Below the pieces are notes generated by a model. The model ran no database searches. It saw only the letters and a program-made list of their open reading frames with translations, and was not told the DNA's origin. A DNA stretch of 64,000 bases from an uncultured Bacteroidales bacterium. GTDB lineage: Bacteria > Bacteroidota > Bacteroidia > Bacteroidales > UBA932. The DNA lies in NCBI GenBank assembly GCA_900319485.1, contig ONOQ01000004.1, positions 1 to 64,000 on the forward strand, in the 5' to 3' direction. Positions 46,079-55,464 of this stretch are shown piece by piece. Each line of letters begins with the position of its first letter. The first letter of the stretch is position 1. A program made the translations under genes and the position numbers.

Positions 46079-47422
46079 ATGAGAAAACTTATAGGATTAA
46101 TTTGTGCCGCCGTCCTTCTGGGCAGCTGCGGCACAAAAACCCAAAACGGAGGTCCCACCGTGTTCCAGGGCCGTTTTATCGGCTATACCACAGAGTATGT
46201 GGAATTCTTCATCCCTCAGGATGGAGACTATCTGGAGATCCCCCTTCACGTACAGCCTGACGGCAGTTTCTGCGACACCGTCCAGTTTTCCCGTGACCAG
46301 TACGACCTTGCCCTTTTTGCCGACAAATTCATGTTCCGCATAGCCCTGGAGCAGGGCAAGACCTACACTGCGGAGTTCGACCTTAGAGAAGAAGGCGTGG
46401 AAACCAATTTCTCCTTTACCGGAGAGGGTAAGGCTGAGAATACTTTCATGGCACATCTCTGGGCCCTGAATATTGAGGAGGAAGTTGACAAGGCATCCTC
46501 TTTCAAGGAATTCCGCAGCATTATGGCCAATTGTTATCGTCCCTTAAGGGAAGAACTCTCCGCCATTCCGAACAAGCCCTTCGTGAAGTTTTACAAAGCG
46601 GAACTCAGCCGTCGGGAGAAATACTATTCCTACTATTTCCCCTTCTATTATGCGCGGGAGAACGGCTCCTGTCCCGACGATCCTGATTTCAACGCATTTG
46701 TTGCTCTCAGCCGGAAGATGTCCGACGAAGAACTCCAAGCCCTGGTGCAGCCCGTCTTTATGACCGCTTCCTACAGTTGCGGCGGCATAGATGCAACCGA
46801 GGCCCTCAAGGCCGCCGTGTCCTGCGTCTCCAGGCCGGCGCAGAAAGAGTGGGCCATGGTCACCATGCTCACCAACCTGATCGGGGCCGGCAATGTGTCC
46901 GGCCTCTCCGAAGCCTATGACTACTTCTGCGACAACGTGGATAACGAGGAGTATCTTGACAGGGCCGATTCCCTGTGCGGCAACGCCCTTCTGCTTGTTG
47001 CAGGCATGGATGCTCCAGACATCGAATTCGAGGACATCAACGGAAATGTATACCATCTCTCTGATTTTGTAGGGAAACCTCTCTACGTGGATCTCTGGGC
47101 CTCCTGGTGCGGTCCCTGCTGCGAGGAAATCCCCCACCTGGCAAAGTTTGTGGAATCCCTGGGCAAGGACCCGGAGATTATGTGCATAAGCATATCCACG
47201 GATATGGACAGGACGGACTGGACAAACAAACTTGAGGAAGTAGGCTCTTCCTGGCCCCAGTTCATTGCAACGATGGCTGGTCAGGAAAGCATCTCCGGCA
47301 AGTATTTCGTTACCGGAATCCCCCGCTTCATGCTCTTTGCCGCCGACGGAAAGATAGCATCAGTGAATGCTCCCCGCCCGTCAAGCCCGGACCTTCTTGA
47401 ACAGTTAAAGGAATTGTTATGA
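46079..47422 (+). CDS. TlpA-like thioredoxin-fold lipoprotein 1
   Basis: The 447-residue lipoprotein (Cys17, GSC) has an N-terminal beta domain of the DUF4369-like type (about 25-120), a helical middle, and a C-terminal thioredoxin fold (about 310-447). The active site is WCGPC (Trp343, Cys344, Cys347) directly followed by a further Cys, and a cis-Pro loop GIPRF follows. It should be a periplasmic or surface thiol-disulfide oxidoreductase. It overlaps the next TlpA-like gene by ATGA. Confidence 0.88.
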   Translation: MRKLIGLICAAVLLGSCGTKTQNGGPTVFQGRFIGYTTEYVEFFIPQDGDYLEIPLHVQPDGSFCDTVQFSRDQYDLALFADKFMFRIALEQGKTYTAEFDLREEGVETNFSFTGEGKAENTFMAHLWALNIEEEVDKASSFKEFRSIMANCYRPLREELSAIPNKPFVKFYKAELSRREKYYSYYFPFYYARENGSCPDDPDFNAFVALSRKMSDEELQALVQPVFMTASYSCGGIDATEALKAAVSCVSRPAQKEWAMVTMLTNLIGAGNVSGLSEAYDYFCDNVDNEEYLDRADSLCGNALLLVAGMDAPDIEFEDINGNVYHLSDFVGKPLYVDLWASWCGPCCEEIPHLAKFVESLGKDPEIMCISISTDMDRTDWTNKLEEVGSSWPQFIATMAGQESISGKYFVTGIPRFMLFAADGKIASVNAPRPSSPDLLEQLKELL

Positions 47423-48516
47423 AAAAGTATTTTGTAATTGCCCTTATCCTTGCCGCACTGGCAGCCTGCGGCCCCAGACACACCGTAAGCGGAAACATCT
47501 CGGGCGTTGAATCAGGCAAGCTCTTGATTACTTGCAACAACGACGCCGATGAAATGGTGATGGACTCCGTCATCCTTGATAACGGCAACTTCTTCTATGA
47601 TCCCGCATCAAAAAAGCCGCAGATCCTGATGATTGTGGATAAGGATCATTTCATAGATTTTATCACCCTGTACATTGTGCCTGGTGAGCACTGCGTCATC
47701 AACGGCACCATGACGGACTACACGGTTACCGGCTCCAAATTCTACAAGGACTGGGGCAAGTTCCACCAGATGTCCAAGGCCAACGCGGCAGCCCTTCATG
47801 ACCTCCGCGCCTCCATTCCAGAGGATGATGAAGACGCAGACTTCGATATGGCCGCCTACAGCGCCCGTGAGCGTGAACTATCGGCCGAATGGAACAACAT
47901 AGCCCTTGATTTTATCCGCAAGAACCCCACCAGCGACGTGTGCGCCTATCTTGCCCGTGAGATCAGCAGCGCCGAAATGTTCCTCGAGGCCGATGAACTC
48001 ATCTCCGACAAGGTAAAGAAAGGCCCTCTGGGAGACCTTATCGAGGCAAGGTATCTTATGATTGATGCCGAGGCCCAGAGGCAGTCTGCCCGCGGAACCA
48101 TTTTCGAGGGCGCCGAGGCTCCTGACTTTACTCTGAAGACCTCTACCGGAGAGACATTTACCCTGTCAGAGCACCGCGGAAGCTATGTGATGCTGGATTT
48201 CTGGGGCACGTGGTGCGGCTGGTGCGTCGAGGGCCTTCCAAACGTAAAGGAAATCGCCCATCGCTATGCCGACAGGCTTACCGTCGTGAGCGTGGACTGC
48301 GGAGATTCCGAGGAAGCCTGGCTCAACGGCATCAAGAAATATGAGATGGACTGGGTTCAGGTATATAACGGCAAGGCCGATGCCATTGACAGCAAGTATG
48401 CGGTTGAGGGCTATCCCGGTTTTTACCTCATAGACCCGCAGGGCGTCATCAGGATGATGGCCTTTGGGGAACCCGCCCATTTCGTGGAGAAAATAGGTGA
48501 ACTTATCAGCGAATAA
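47419..48516 (+). CDS. TlpA-like thioredoxin-fold lipoprotein 2
   Basis: The 365-residue lipoprotein (Cys17, AAC) has an N-terminal DUF4369-like domain (about 20-105), a helical spacer and a TlpA-type thioredoxin domain (about 230-365). Its active site is WCGWC (Trp265, Cys266, Cys269), with cis-Pro in EGYPGF. The dipeptide between the cysteines differs from the first copy (GW against GP), suggesting a different redox potential or partner. Its start overlaps the previous gene and its stop overlaps the dsbD start (TAATG). Confidence 0.9.
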   Translation: MKKYFVIALILAALAACGPRHTVSGNISGVESGKLLITCNNDADEMVMDSVILDNGNFFYDPASKKPQILMIVDKDHFIDFITLYIVPGEHCVINGTMTDYTVTGSKFYKDWGKFHQMSKANAAALHDLRASIPEDDEDADFDMAAYSARERELSAEWNNIALDFIRKNPTSDVCAYLAREISSAEMFLEADELISDKVKKGPLGDLIEARYLMIDAEAQRQSARGTIFEGAEAPDFTLKTSTGETFTLSEHRGSYVMLDFWGTWCGWCVEGLPNVKEIAHRYADRLTVVSVDCGDSEEAWLNGIKKYEMDWVQVYNGKADAIDSKYAVEGYPGFYLIDPQGVIRMMAFGEPAHFVEKIGELISE

Positions 48517-50438
48517 TGAGAATGTTCAAAAGATTTGTAATAGCATTATCGGCCCTCCTGGCATTTTCTGCGCCCACCCCGGCGCAGACACGTCAGCCCG
48601 TGAAGTGGGAGGTGAGTGCCAAAAAGGTGAAAAAGAATGTCTACGAGGTCAAGGCCGAGGGCAAGATCCGCGCCGGCTGGCACATCTACGACCTTCAGGA
48701 GTACGAACTTGGCCCCAACTCCACCGTCTTTAAGGTAACGGGTGACGCCATTGAAGTCGTGGCCCCGGCCAAAATCACATCCAAGGTGGTGAGGGAAAAC
48801 GACCCCACCTTCGGTATGGAGATCGGTACCTGCGAGTCTCCGGTGGTCATCATCCAACGCGTAAAAGTGCTCCAGGACGGCCCCCAGGAGGCAAAAGTCT
48901 ATATAGAGTGGCAGGCCTGCAACAAGGGTAACTGCCTTCCTCCGGCCGATTATGAGACTACCCTCCGGGTGGAGGGAAAAGACACTGTGTCATCGGCCGG
49001 CGGCGAATCCAAGGGGCTCTGGAGCCTCATCCTTGAAGCCATCCTCTGGGGTTTCCTGATGCTCCTCACACCCTGCGTCTTCCCTATGGTCCCCATGACC
49101 GTTTCCTTCTTCCTGAAACGGAGCGGATCGGCCGCCAAAGGGCGCTTCAACGCAGCTATGTACGGCCTTTTCATAGTGCTTTTGTACACGGTTCCAATCT
49201 GCGTTATAATCGGCCTCACGTGGGCCCTTGGCGGGGAAACCGTCACTGCCGACATCTTCAACTGGCTGGCAACCCACTGGCTCCCCAACATCATATTCTT
49301 TGTGATCTTTATGGTGTTTGCGGCCTCCTTCTTCGGCGCGTTTGAGATAACGCTTCCTTCAAGTTGGACCACCAAGGCCGATTCCAAAAGCGGCCAGGGT
49401 GGCCTTTTGGGAGTGTTTTTCCTTGCTCTCACGCTGGTTCTGGTGAGTTTCAGTTGCACCGGCCCCATTGTGGGAACCGTCCTCATAAAGAGCACCCAGG
49501 GAGAATTCTGGACACCCATGGTCACAATGCTGGCGTTCAGCATTGCCTTTGCCCTGCCCTTTGCGCTTCTGGCGCTGTTCCCGTCCATCCTTACAAAACT
49601 CCCCAAGAGCGGCGGATGGCTCAACAGCGTGAAGGTGGTGCTTGGTTTCGTGGAGATAGCCCTGGGCCTCAAATTCCTTTCTGTGGCGGACCAAACCTAC
49701 CACTGGCACATCCTTGACAGGGAGGTTTACCTTGCAATCTGGATAGTTGTGTTCACCCTCCTTGGACTGTACCTTCTTGGCAAGATCCGCTTCAAGCACG
49801 ACTCCCCTCTGGAATATATTTCCGTCGGCCGTCTGGCCCTTGTCATTGCCGATTTCGCCTTTGTGGTGTATATGATTCCCGGAATGTGGGGAGCCCCCCT
49901 CAAGGCCCTCAGCGGCTATCTTCCGCCCATCCAGACGCAGGATTTTGTGCTGGGAGAGTACGCTCCCACGTCAAATCCTGTCATTCTGAGCGAAGCGAAG
50001 AATCTCACCAGTTCCGGAGTGTCCCTTCCTCACGGCCTCACAGGCTACGACAACCTTGAAGACGGCATTGCCGCCGCGGCAGCGCAGGGAAAGAAGGTGT
50101 TCGTGGACATCACCGGCCACGGCTGCGTGAACTGCCGTGAGATGGAGGCCCGCGTGTGGAGCGACCCCCGCGTCCTGGAGCGCCTCAGAAGGGATTATGT
50201 GATTGTTTCTCTCTATGTGGACGACAAGACTCCGCTCCCGGAAGACAAATGGGTTACAACCCCGGAAGGAAAGGTACTGAAAGATGTTGGAAGGGTTAAT
50301 TCCCATATGGTCCTGGAGCGCTTTGGGGTTAACGCCCAGCCCAATTATTTCATTCTGGATGCAGAGGGAAACACCCTCAAAGGCCCCCGCGGCTATAACC
50401 TCAGCACGGACGGCTTTGTGGAGTTCCTTGACTTATAG
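48516..50438 (+). CDS. dsbD: Thiol:disulfide interchange protein DsbD
   Basis: DsbD carries reducing equivalents from cytoplasmic thioredoxin across the inner membrane to periplasmic thiol proteins. The 640-residue product has a signal peptide, an N-terminal DsbD-alpha domain with two Cys (about 125-150, WQACNKGNC), and a membrane core of about eight helices with Cys in LLTPCVFP (near 187) and FSCTGP (near 313). A C-terminal thioredoxin domain has CVNC (Cys537, Cys540). A REP-like repeat is read in frame in the linker before the last domain (about 489-498). It is coupled to the two TlpA-like genes, so it probably keeps them reduced. Confidence 0.92.
   Translation: MRMFKRFVIALSALLAFSAPTPAQTRQPVKWEVSAKKVKKNVYEVKAEGKIRAGWHIYDLQEYELGPNSTVFKVTGDAIEVVAPAKITSKVVRENDPTFGMEIGTCESPVVIIQRVKVLQDGPQEAKVYIEWQACNKGNCLPPADYETTLRVEGKDTVSSAGGESKGLWSLILEAILWGFLMLLTPCVFPMVPMTVSFFLKRSGSAAKGRFNAAMYGLFIVLLYTVPICVIIGLTWALGGETVTADIFNWLATHWLPNIIFFVIFMVFAASFFGAFEITLPSSWTTKADSKSGQGGLLGVFFLALTLVLVSFSCTGPIVGTVLIKSTQGEFWTPMVTMLAFSIAFALPFALLALFPSILTKLPKSGGWLNSVKVVLGFVEIALGLKFLSVADQTYHWHILDREVYLAIWIVVFTLLGLYLLGKIRFKHDSPLEYISVGRLALVIADFAFVVYMIPGMWGAPLKALSGYLPPIQTQDFVLGEYAPTSNPVILSEAKNLTSSGVSLPHGLTGYDNLEDGIAAAAAQGKKVFVDITGHGCVNCREMEARVWSDPRVLERLRRDYVIVSLYVDDKTPLPEDKWVTTPEGKVLKDVGRVNSHMVLERFGVNAQPNYFILDAEGNTLKGPRGYNLSTDGFVEFLDL
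49980..50007 (+). repeat. REP-like element within the dsbD coding sequence
   Basis: The stretch contains CATTCTGAGCGAAGCGAAG followed by AATCTCA. This is the well-known dispersed palindromic repeat whose ends (ATTCT and AGAAT) are inverted. It reads as VILSEAKNL in the loop between the membrane core and the thioredoxin domain. The 11-mer GAGCGAAGCGA recurs in the intergenic element near 30038. Confidence 0.72.
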
Positions 50439-51845
50439 TCTTGCCGGTACGGCCCGGCCGTCCTGCCAGGCCGTGATCCGGGCTTTGGGAAATCCCAGCA
50501 CCCGCACTACGTTGAGTTCCTCAAGGGCGTCTTCGTAGGAAGAAAACATCCCCACATAGTAATTGTAGCGTAGATTCACGCCCAGTCTCTCGTAGACGGG
50601 CGTGAGTCCTTTTATGTCCTCAAGGTCTGCGTGGGTGGGGGAGTCAAACAGAAGGATCTGGTACACAAGACCCGGCGGCAGGGTGTTGTCCTGGGCGAAT
50701 CGGCCCACGGGCGCCACGCGGAAAGACTGGGCGGCCTCCTTTACGGCAAACTTTGGCTTGAAATCAGGCCCCAGGGAGCCCCTTGCGAAGGTGTAGCCAA
50801 GTTCCGCGCCGGCAACTTCCTTGTCCTCCTCAACGCCCACGGCGCCGTTCATAAGGAAACTCATCTCCACCTCCCGGAGTTCGGCCGATACCAGCGCCAA
50901 CTTGGCCCTGAATATGTTCAGGAGTGTATCTCCCGGCATCATATGGCGGCTTATGGAGTCCATCAGCGCGCGGGATTCCTCCATCTTTTTCATATACCGC
51001 TGGGTGGTGGCGTTGCCGGTTGTGAAGCCTTCCACGGCTGCGTCGTTGTCAATGCGGGTAGGGTCTGAGGCCGGGACAAGTTCCATCAGTTTCTTAAGGG
51101 CCGATCCATCCCTGATGGCAGACCGCGCAAAAGTCTTCTGGTAATCCAGAACATAAACCGTCACGCTGTCCGGGGAGCAGTCCCTGTTGGAGGCAAATAG
51201 CGTGTACTCTCCGTCGGCGGAATCGGCCATCAGGTAGTCGTCGGCGGGGGAGTTGAACGGGAATCCCATATTCACGGGATCTCCCCATCGGCCCGCCTCC
51301 GCGTCCCAGGTGGAGGAGAAGATGTCAAATCCGCCCAGTCCGGCAAGGCCGTCGGAGGCAAAATAGAGGGTTTTTCCGTCTGCTCCAAGCATGGGGAAAA
51401 CCTCGCTACCGGTGCTCAAAAACGCCTCTCCAAGCATCCTTGGGGCAGTCCACAGGCTGTCCTGGTCCCGGGAGGTGAATATGCTTGGGCTGCCGGCTTT
51501 GTCCGGCGCGCTGAAAAAAGCCTCCTTGGCATCTGCGGGCACATAGGCAAGCCCGGCGGGGCCGTTTCTCCAGGCCTGGGGCTTAAGCGGATAGTAAAGG
51601 AAAAAGTCCTTTCTTGAAAATCGTTTTTTTGCAACAACGTTGGGCTCCGCGCAGAAATCGGCCATATTCAGGGCATACTGCGCGCGGTCCACGCCTGCGT
51701 CGTCCCTTGCCTGCAAAAACGCCCACATAGCGGCTTCAAACCGGCACTCCCTCATAAGGCTGTCGCCTTTGGAAAGGCTCTGCCCCCACAGGCTAAAGCC
51801 TGCGGTTAAAAGTAGGACAGATATGCCGATTCTCCTTAACGTCAT
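50433..51845 (-). CDS. PD40-repeat envelope protein with SPOR-like C-terminus
   Basis: The 470-residue product has a signal peptide (1-21, ending LWG). A beta-propeller-like PD40 region follows (about 85-220, with repeats such as GKTLYFASDGLAGLGGFDIF and GEYTLFASNRD). Its C-terminal segment has a SPOR-like pattern (YNYYVGMFSSYEDALEELN). Related PD40 proteins attach to peptidoglycan or the outer membrane, some next to type 9 secretion. It converges on dsbD with a 6-base overlap of the ends. Confidence 0.75.
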   Translation of the reverse strand: MTLRRIGISVLLLTAGFSLWGQSLSKGDSLMRECRFEAAMWAFLQARDDAGVDRAQYALNMADFCAEPNVVAKKRFSRKDFFLYYPLKPQAWRNGPAGLAYVPADAKEAFFSAPDKAGSPSIFTSRDQDSLWTAPRMLGEAFLSTGSEVFPMLGADGKTLYFASDGLAGLGGFDIFSSTWDAEAGRWGDPVNMGFPFNSPADDYLMADSADGEYTLFASNRDCSPDSVTVYVLDYQKTFARSAIRDGSALKKLMELVPASDPTRIDNDAAVEGFTTGNATTQRYMKKMEESRALMDSISRHMMPGDTLLNIFRAKLALVSAELREVEMSFLMNGAVGVEEDKEVAGAELGYTFARGSLGPDFKPKFAVKEAAQSFRVAPVGRFAQDNTLPPGLVYQILLFDSPTHADLEDIKGLTPVYERLGVNLRYNYYVGMFSSYEDALEELNVVRVLGFPKARITAWQDGRAVPARL

Positions 51846-51859
51846 TCAAATGTAGCCTG

Positions 51860-51867
51860 CAAAATTA
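51860..51867 (-). promoter_or_regulatory. -7 promoter box of the PD40 gene
   Basis: On the minus strand this is TAATTTTG, a perfect match, 14 bases before the ATG at 51845. It is divergent from the secDF box at 51909. Confidence 0.55.
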
Positions 51868-51908
51868 AGAAATAGTTGTGAGAAAGCTGTTAATTCAGAA
51901 AAAAATCG

Positions 51909-51916
51909 TAAATTTG
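51909..51916 (+). promoter_or_regulatory. -7 promoter box of secDF
   Basis: TAAATTTG is a perfect match, 73 bases before the secDF ATG, leaving an AT-rich leader of about 65 bases. Confidence 0.6.
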
Positions 51917-51989
51917 CAGCCTATTTTGCCGTGGTGTCTACTGACGCCAAGAAATATGCCAAAATATTAAACTAAAAATACATAAAACA

Positions 51990-54932
51990 ATGCAAAGCAA
52001 AGGTTGGATCAGATTTGTAGCGATTATGCTTGCCATTGCCAGCATCTGGCAACTCTCCTTCACCGCGGTAACCCGCATCCAGGAGAAGAAAGCCGCCAAG
52101 TACGCTCAGGAGCAGGCACAGCTTTTCGTTGAAGCAAACAACACCGCCGCAGAGGTACGTGAGTACGTTGCAGATTCTGTGGCAAACATCAGGAATAGGG
52201 CATACATTGACTCTATCTCCAATGAGAAGGTATTCCTCGGTTACACCTACAAGAGCACCAAGGAAAAGGAAATCAACCTGGGTCTGGACCTCAAGGGCGG
52301 TATGAACGTCATGCTGCAGGTCCAGTTGGAAGACCTCGTGAAGGCTCTTTCCGGAAACAGCACGGACCCTGATTTCGTGGCTGCACTCGCCCAGGCCAAG
52401 GCCAATAACGTGAACTCCAGCGCAGACTTCATCGGCCTGTTCGAGCAGGCCTGGGAGCAGGTTGCCCCCGGCCGCCGTCTGGCAGAGGTCTTCGCAACCT
52501 ATGAACTCCGCGACAAGGTTGCAAATGACGCTACCAACGCGCAGGTTATCTCCGTTATCCGCGCAGAGGCAAAGAGCGCAGTTGACAACTCCTTCAACGT
52601 TCTCCGTAACCGTATAGACCGTTTCGGCGTAACCCAGCCCAACATCCAGCAGGTTGGTAACTCCGGCAAGATCCTCATCGAACTCCCCGGTGTGAAGGAC
52701 CCCGAGCGTGTACGCAAACTCCTCCAGGGCACCGCATCCCTTGAGTTCTGGCCCACATTCCAGGGCAATGAGGTAGACCTCTATGCCGTAGACGCCCGCG
52801 TGGCAGAGATCCTTGGAAACCTCAGTGACAGCACCGTGGTTGCCAATCCTCTGTTCCAGGTATTCTCCCCTTCAGGTTGGAACAATGCCTGCCTCGGTTT
52901 CGCAGCCGGCATTGACACCACCACCGTCAACAAGTACCTGGCAATGGCCTCCGACGTCCTTCCCCAGGGCTTCCGCGGTATGTGGTCCGTAAAACCCACG
53001 GAGTTTGTGCAGGGTGCAAACCTGTATGAACTGGTAGCCATCAAGGCCACCTCCCGTGACGGCAAGGCTCCCCTTGACGGCGGTGTGGTCACAGACGCGC
53101 GCGTTAACTTCAACGGTGCGCAGAACGGCGGCAACGGCGCCCCTTCAGTCTCTATGACCATGAACGCAGAAGGCGCCTCCATCTGGGCCCGCCTCACCAA
53201 AGACAATATCGGCAAGCAGGTCGCTATCGTCCTCGACGGTCTTGTATATTCCTATCCTACCGTCAACACTGAGATCACCGGCGGCTCTTCAGAAATCACC
53301 GGTAACTTCGACGTCCAGGAAGCAGAAGACCTTGCAAACGTGCTCAAATCCGGTAAACTTCCCGCCCCTGCAACCATCATCCAGGAGCAGGTGGTAGGTC
53401 CTTCACTGGGTAGCGCATCCATCAAGGCCGGTCTCATCTCCTTCCTCATCGCATTCTGCCTTGTGCTCATCTACATGGTATTCTTCTACCAGGGCGCAGG
53501 TCTCATTGCCGATGTTGCTCTTCTGTGCAACGTCCTCCTCCTCTTCGGTGTTCTCGTAAGTTTCGGCGCAGTCCTTACCCTGCCCGGTATCGCCGGTCTG
53601 GTCCTTACCCTGGGTATGGCCGTTGACGCCAACGTTATCATCTATGAGCGCATCAAGGAAGAACTTGCAGCAGGCAAGGGCTTCTCGCTTGCGGTACACG
53701 ACGGTTACAAGAACGCTTACAGCGCAATTATCGACGGTCAGCTTACCACCCTCATCACCGGTATCATCCTCTACATCTTCGGTTCCGGTCCTGTCCAGGG
53801 CTTCGCTACCACCCTCATCATCGGTATTGTGACTTCCGTCCTTACCTCCATCTTCATCACCCGTATCATCTTCGACGACCGTATCAAGGCCGGCAAGACC
53901 GTTACCCTTTCCAACAACCTCACCCGCAACATCCTTAAGAACACCAAGGTAGATTTCATCGGCCTCAAGAAGTGGTCTTATATGATTTCCGGCGCCCTCA
54001 TCATCATCTCCATCGCTTCCATCGCCTTCAAGGGCTTCAGTTATGGTGTTGATTTCACCGGCGGCCGCACCTACATCGTGCGCTTCGACAAGAGCGTCAC
54101 CGCAGAGGATGTCCGCGCTTCCGTTGAGGATGTGTTCAAGGCTGCAGCAGAGGCTGAAGGCATTGACCAGTACTCTGTTGAGGTGAAGCAGTTCGGTGGA
54201 GACGCCCAGATGAAGATCACCACCCAGTACAAGAACAACTCCGAGAGCACTGAGGTAGACGCAGAGATCGAAGGTCTCCTCTATCAGGCTCTCAAGGGCT
54301 TCTACTCTGAGGATATCCAGCTGGCCGATTTCAACTCAACCCTGGAGAACCCCAACGGTATCATCTCCTCCGATAAGGTTGGTCCTACCATCGCCCGCGA
54401 TATCACCCGCAGCGCATTCATCGCAGTGTTCCTCGCCCTCCTTGCAATCTTCGCATACATCGCGTTCAGGTTCAAGGGCTGGACCTGGGGTCTCGGCGGC
54501 GTCGTGTCACTTGCGCACACCGCACTCATCGTCATCGGCTTCTTCTCCTTGTTCAACGGTATCCTGCCGTTCAACCTGGATGTGGACCAGACGTTCATCG
54601 CCGCTATCCTTACCATCATCGGTTACGCCATCAACGATAACGTGGTTATCTTCGACCGTATCCGTGAGCAGCGCGGCCTGCACCCCAAGGAAGACTTCCG
54701 CACCACTGTAAACACCGCTCTCAATGCAACCCTCACACGTACCCTCAACACGTCCGTGTCAACCCTCCTCCCGATGCTTGCTATCGCAATCTTCGGCGGT
54801 GAGAGCATCCGCGGTCTTGCAGTTGCGCTGTGCCTTGGTGTTATCATCGGCACCTATGCTTCAATCATGATCGGTACTCCTATTATGTTTGACGCAACTG
54901 CCGCTGCAGCAAGAAAGAAAGAGAATAAGTAG
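51990..54932 (+). CDS. secDF: Fused protein translocase subunit SecDF
   Basis: SecD and SecF use the proton gradient to pull exported proteins through SecYEG. In this phylum they are one chain; here it has 980 residues. The SecD half shows LGLDLKGGMNV near residue 97 and GMAVDANVIIYERI near 545. The SecF half starts near 650 with GVDFTGGRTY and has INDNVVIFDRIRE near 890. About 12 membrane helices and large periplasmic domains are visible. A small lipoprotein gene follows after 19 bases. Confidence 0.97.
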   Translation: MQSKGWIRFVAIMLAIASIWQLSFTAVTRIQEKKAAKYAQEQAQLFVEANNTAAEVREYVADSVANIRNRAYIDSISNEKVFLGYTYKSTKEKEINLGLDLKGGMNVMLQVQLEDLVKALSGNSTDPDFVAALAQAKANNVNSSADFIGLFEQAWEQVAPGRRLAEVFATYELRDKVANDATNAQVISVIRAEAKSAVDNSFNVLRNRIDRFGVTQPNIQQVGNSGKILIELPGVKDPERVRKLLQGTASLEFWPTFQGNEVDLYAVDARVAEILGNLSDSTVVANPLFQVFSPSGWNNACLGFAAGIDTTTVNKYLAMASDVLPQGFRGMWSVKPTEFVQGANLYELVAIKATSRDGKAPLDGGVVTDARVNFNGAQNGGNGAPSVSMTMNAEGASIWARLTKDNIGKQVAIVLDGLVYSYPTVNTEITGGSSEITGNFDVQEAEDLANVLKSGKLPAPATIIQEQVVGPSLGSASIKAGLISFLIAFCLVLIYMVFFYQGAGLIADVALLCNVLLLFGVLVSFGAVLTLPGIAGLVLTLGMAVDANVIIYERIKEELAAGKGFSLAVHDGYKNAYSAIIDGQLTTLITGIILYIFGSGPVQGFATTLIIGIVTSVLTSIFITRIIFDDRIKAGKTVTLSNNLTRNILKNTKVDFIGLKKWSYMISGALIIISIASIAFKGFSYGVDFTGGRTYIVRFDKSVTAEDVRASVEDVFKAAAEAEGIDQYSVEVKQFGGDAQMKITTQYKNNSESTEVDAEIEGLLYQALKGFYSEDIQLADFNSTLENPNGIISSDKVGPTIARDITRSAFIAVFLALLAIFAYIAFRFKGWTWGLGGVVSLAHTALIVIGFFSLFNGILPFNLDVDQTFIAAILTIIGYAINDNVVIFDRIREQRGLHPKEDFRTTVNTALNATLTRTLNTSVSTLLPMLAIAIFGGESIRGLAVALCLGVIIGTYASIMIGTPIMFDATAAAARKKENK

Positions 54933-54951
54933 TTATTTTTACCTTATTTTT

Positions 54952-55356
54952 ATGAAAAAGATCATTGCAATCGCTGCCGTTATCGCAGCAATCGTTGGCT
55001 CCGCATTTGCCACATCTTCCTGCACCAAGCAGACCGGTGACTTCATGTATGAGGTCAAGGTTGATTTCTTCGACAACTTTGACGTTCTCAAGTCCAAGTT
55101 TGATGACGCTTTCAAGGAAGCGGGATGCGACCAAATTTCCAGCCTCTGGCACCTCAACGGCGAAAAGAACGCCTGCGACGCCAAGGTAAAGAACGCTTTC
55201 CTTGCAAAGGCAAAGGACATTGACAGCAACCGCAGCAAATACGGCCTGGCCGGTCTTCTTGCCCTCAAGGGCCAGAAGGTCACCCTGGAGGCTCAGTATG
55301 GTAACGAGAAATACACCCTCGCAACCTACACCTTCCAGCAGGACGACGCAAAATAG
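54952..55356 (+). CDS. Small hypothetical lipoprotein
   Basis: The 134-residue product has a lipoprotein signal with Cys24 (TSSC). The mature part alternates strands and helices (YEVKVDFFDNFDVLKSKFDDAF, KVTLEAQYGNEKYTLATYTF) without a family I recognise. ATG 54952 is chosen because it begins the signal peptide; longer in-frame starts lie within secDF. It is probably co-transcribed with secDF and is followed by a terminator. Confidence 0.68.
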   Translation: MKKIIAIAAVIAAIVGSAFATSSCTKQTGDFMYEVKVDFFDNFDVLKSKFDDAFKEAGCDQISSLWHLNGEKNACDAKVKNAFLAKAKDIDSNRSKYGLAGLLALKGQKVTLEAQYGNEKYTLATYTFQQDDAK

Positions 55357-55375
55357 TCTGCGTCAGCGTCTCTAA

Positions 55376-55427
55376 AGGTTCCGTCCGGAAAAACACCCCG
55401 TTTTCCCGGACGGAACTTCCTTTTTGC
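55376..55427 (+). terminator. Terminator of the secDF operon
   Basis: An 11-bp stem, GTTCCGTCCGG (55378-55388) with CCGGACGGAAC (55406-55416), is extended inward by AAAA/TTTT. CTTCCTTTTT follows. It lies about 20 bases after the lipoprotein stop. Confidence 0.82.
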
Positions 55428-55432
55428 CACCT

Positions 55433-55464
55433 CCGTCCGGGATTTCGGCCTTTTTCCCGGATGG
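55433..55464. repeat. Second, related hairpin in the 55.4-55.7 kb gap
   Basis: CCGTCCGGG (55433-55441) pairs with CCCGGATGG (55456-55464), with one G-T pair and a loop that includes five T. The stem shares the core CCGTCCGG with the terminator directly before it, as if duplicated. Confidence 0.55.

Noticed and set aside
38345..50438. Calling the ECF SusCD locus a polysaccharide utilisation locus
   Set aside because: No glycoside hydrolase, lyase, esterase or sulfatase is present; the accompanying genes are thiol-redox proteins.
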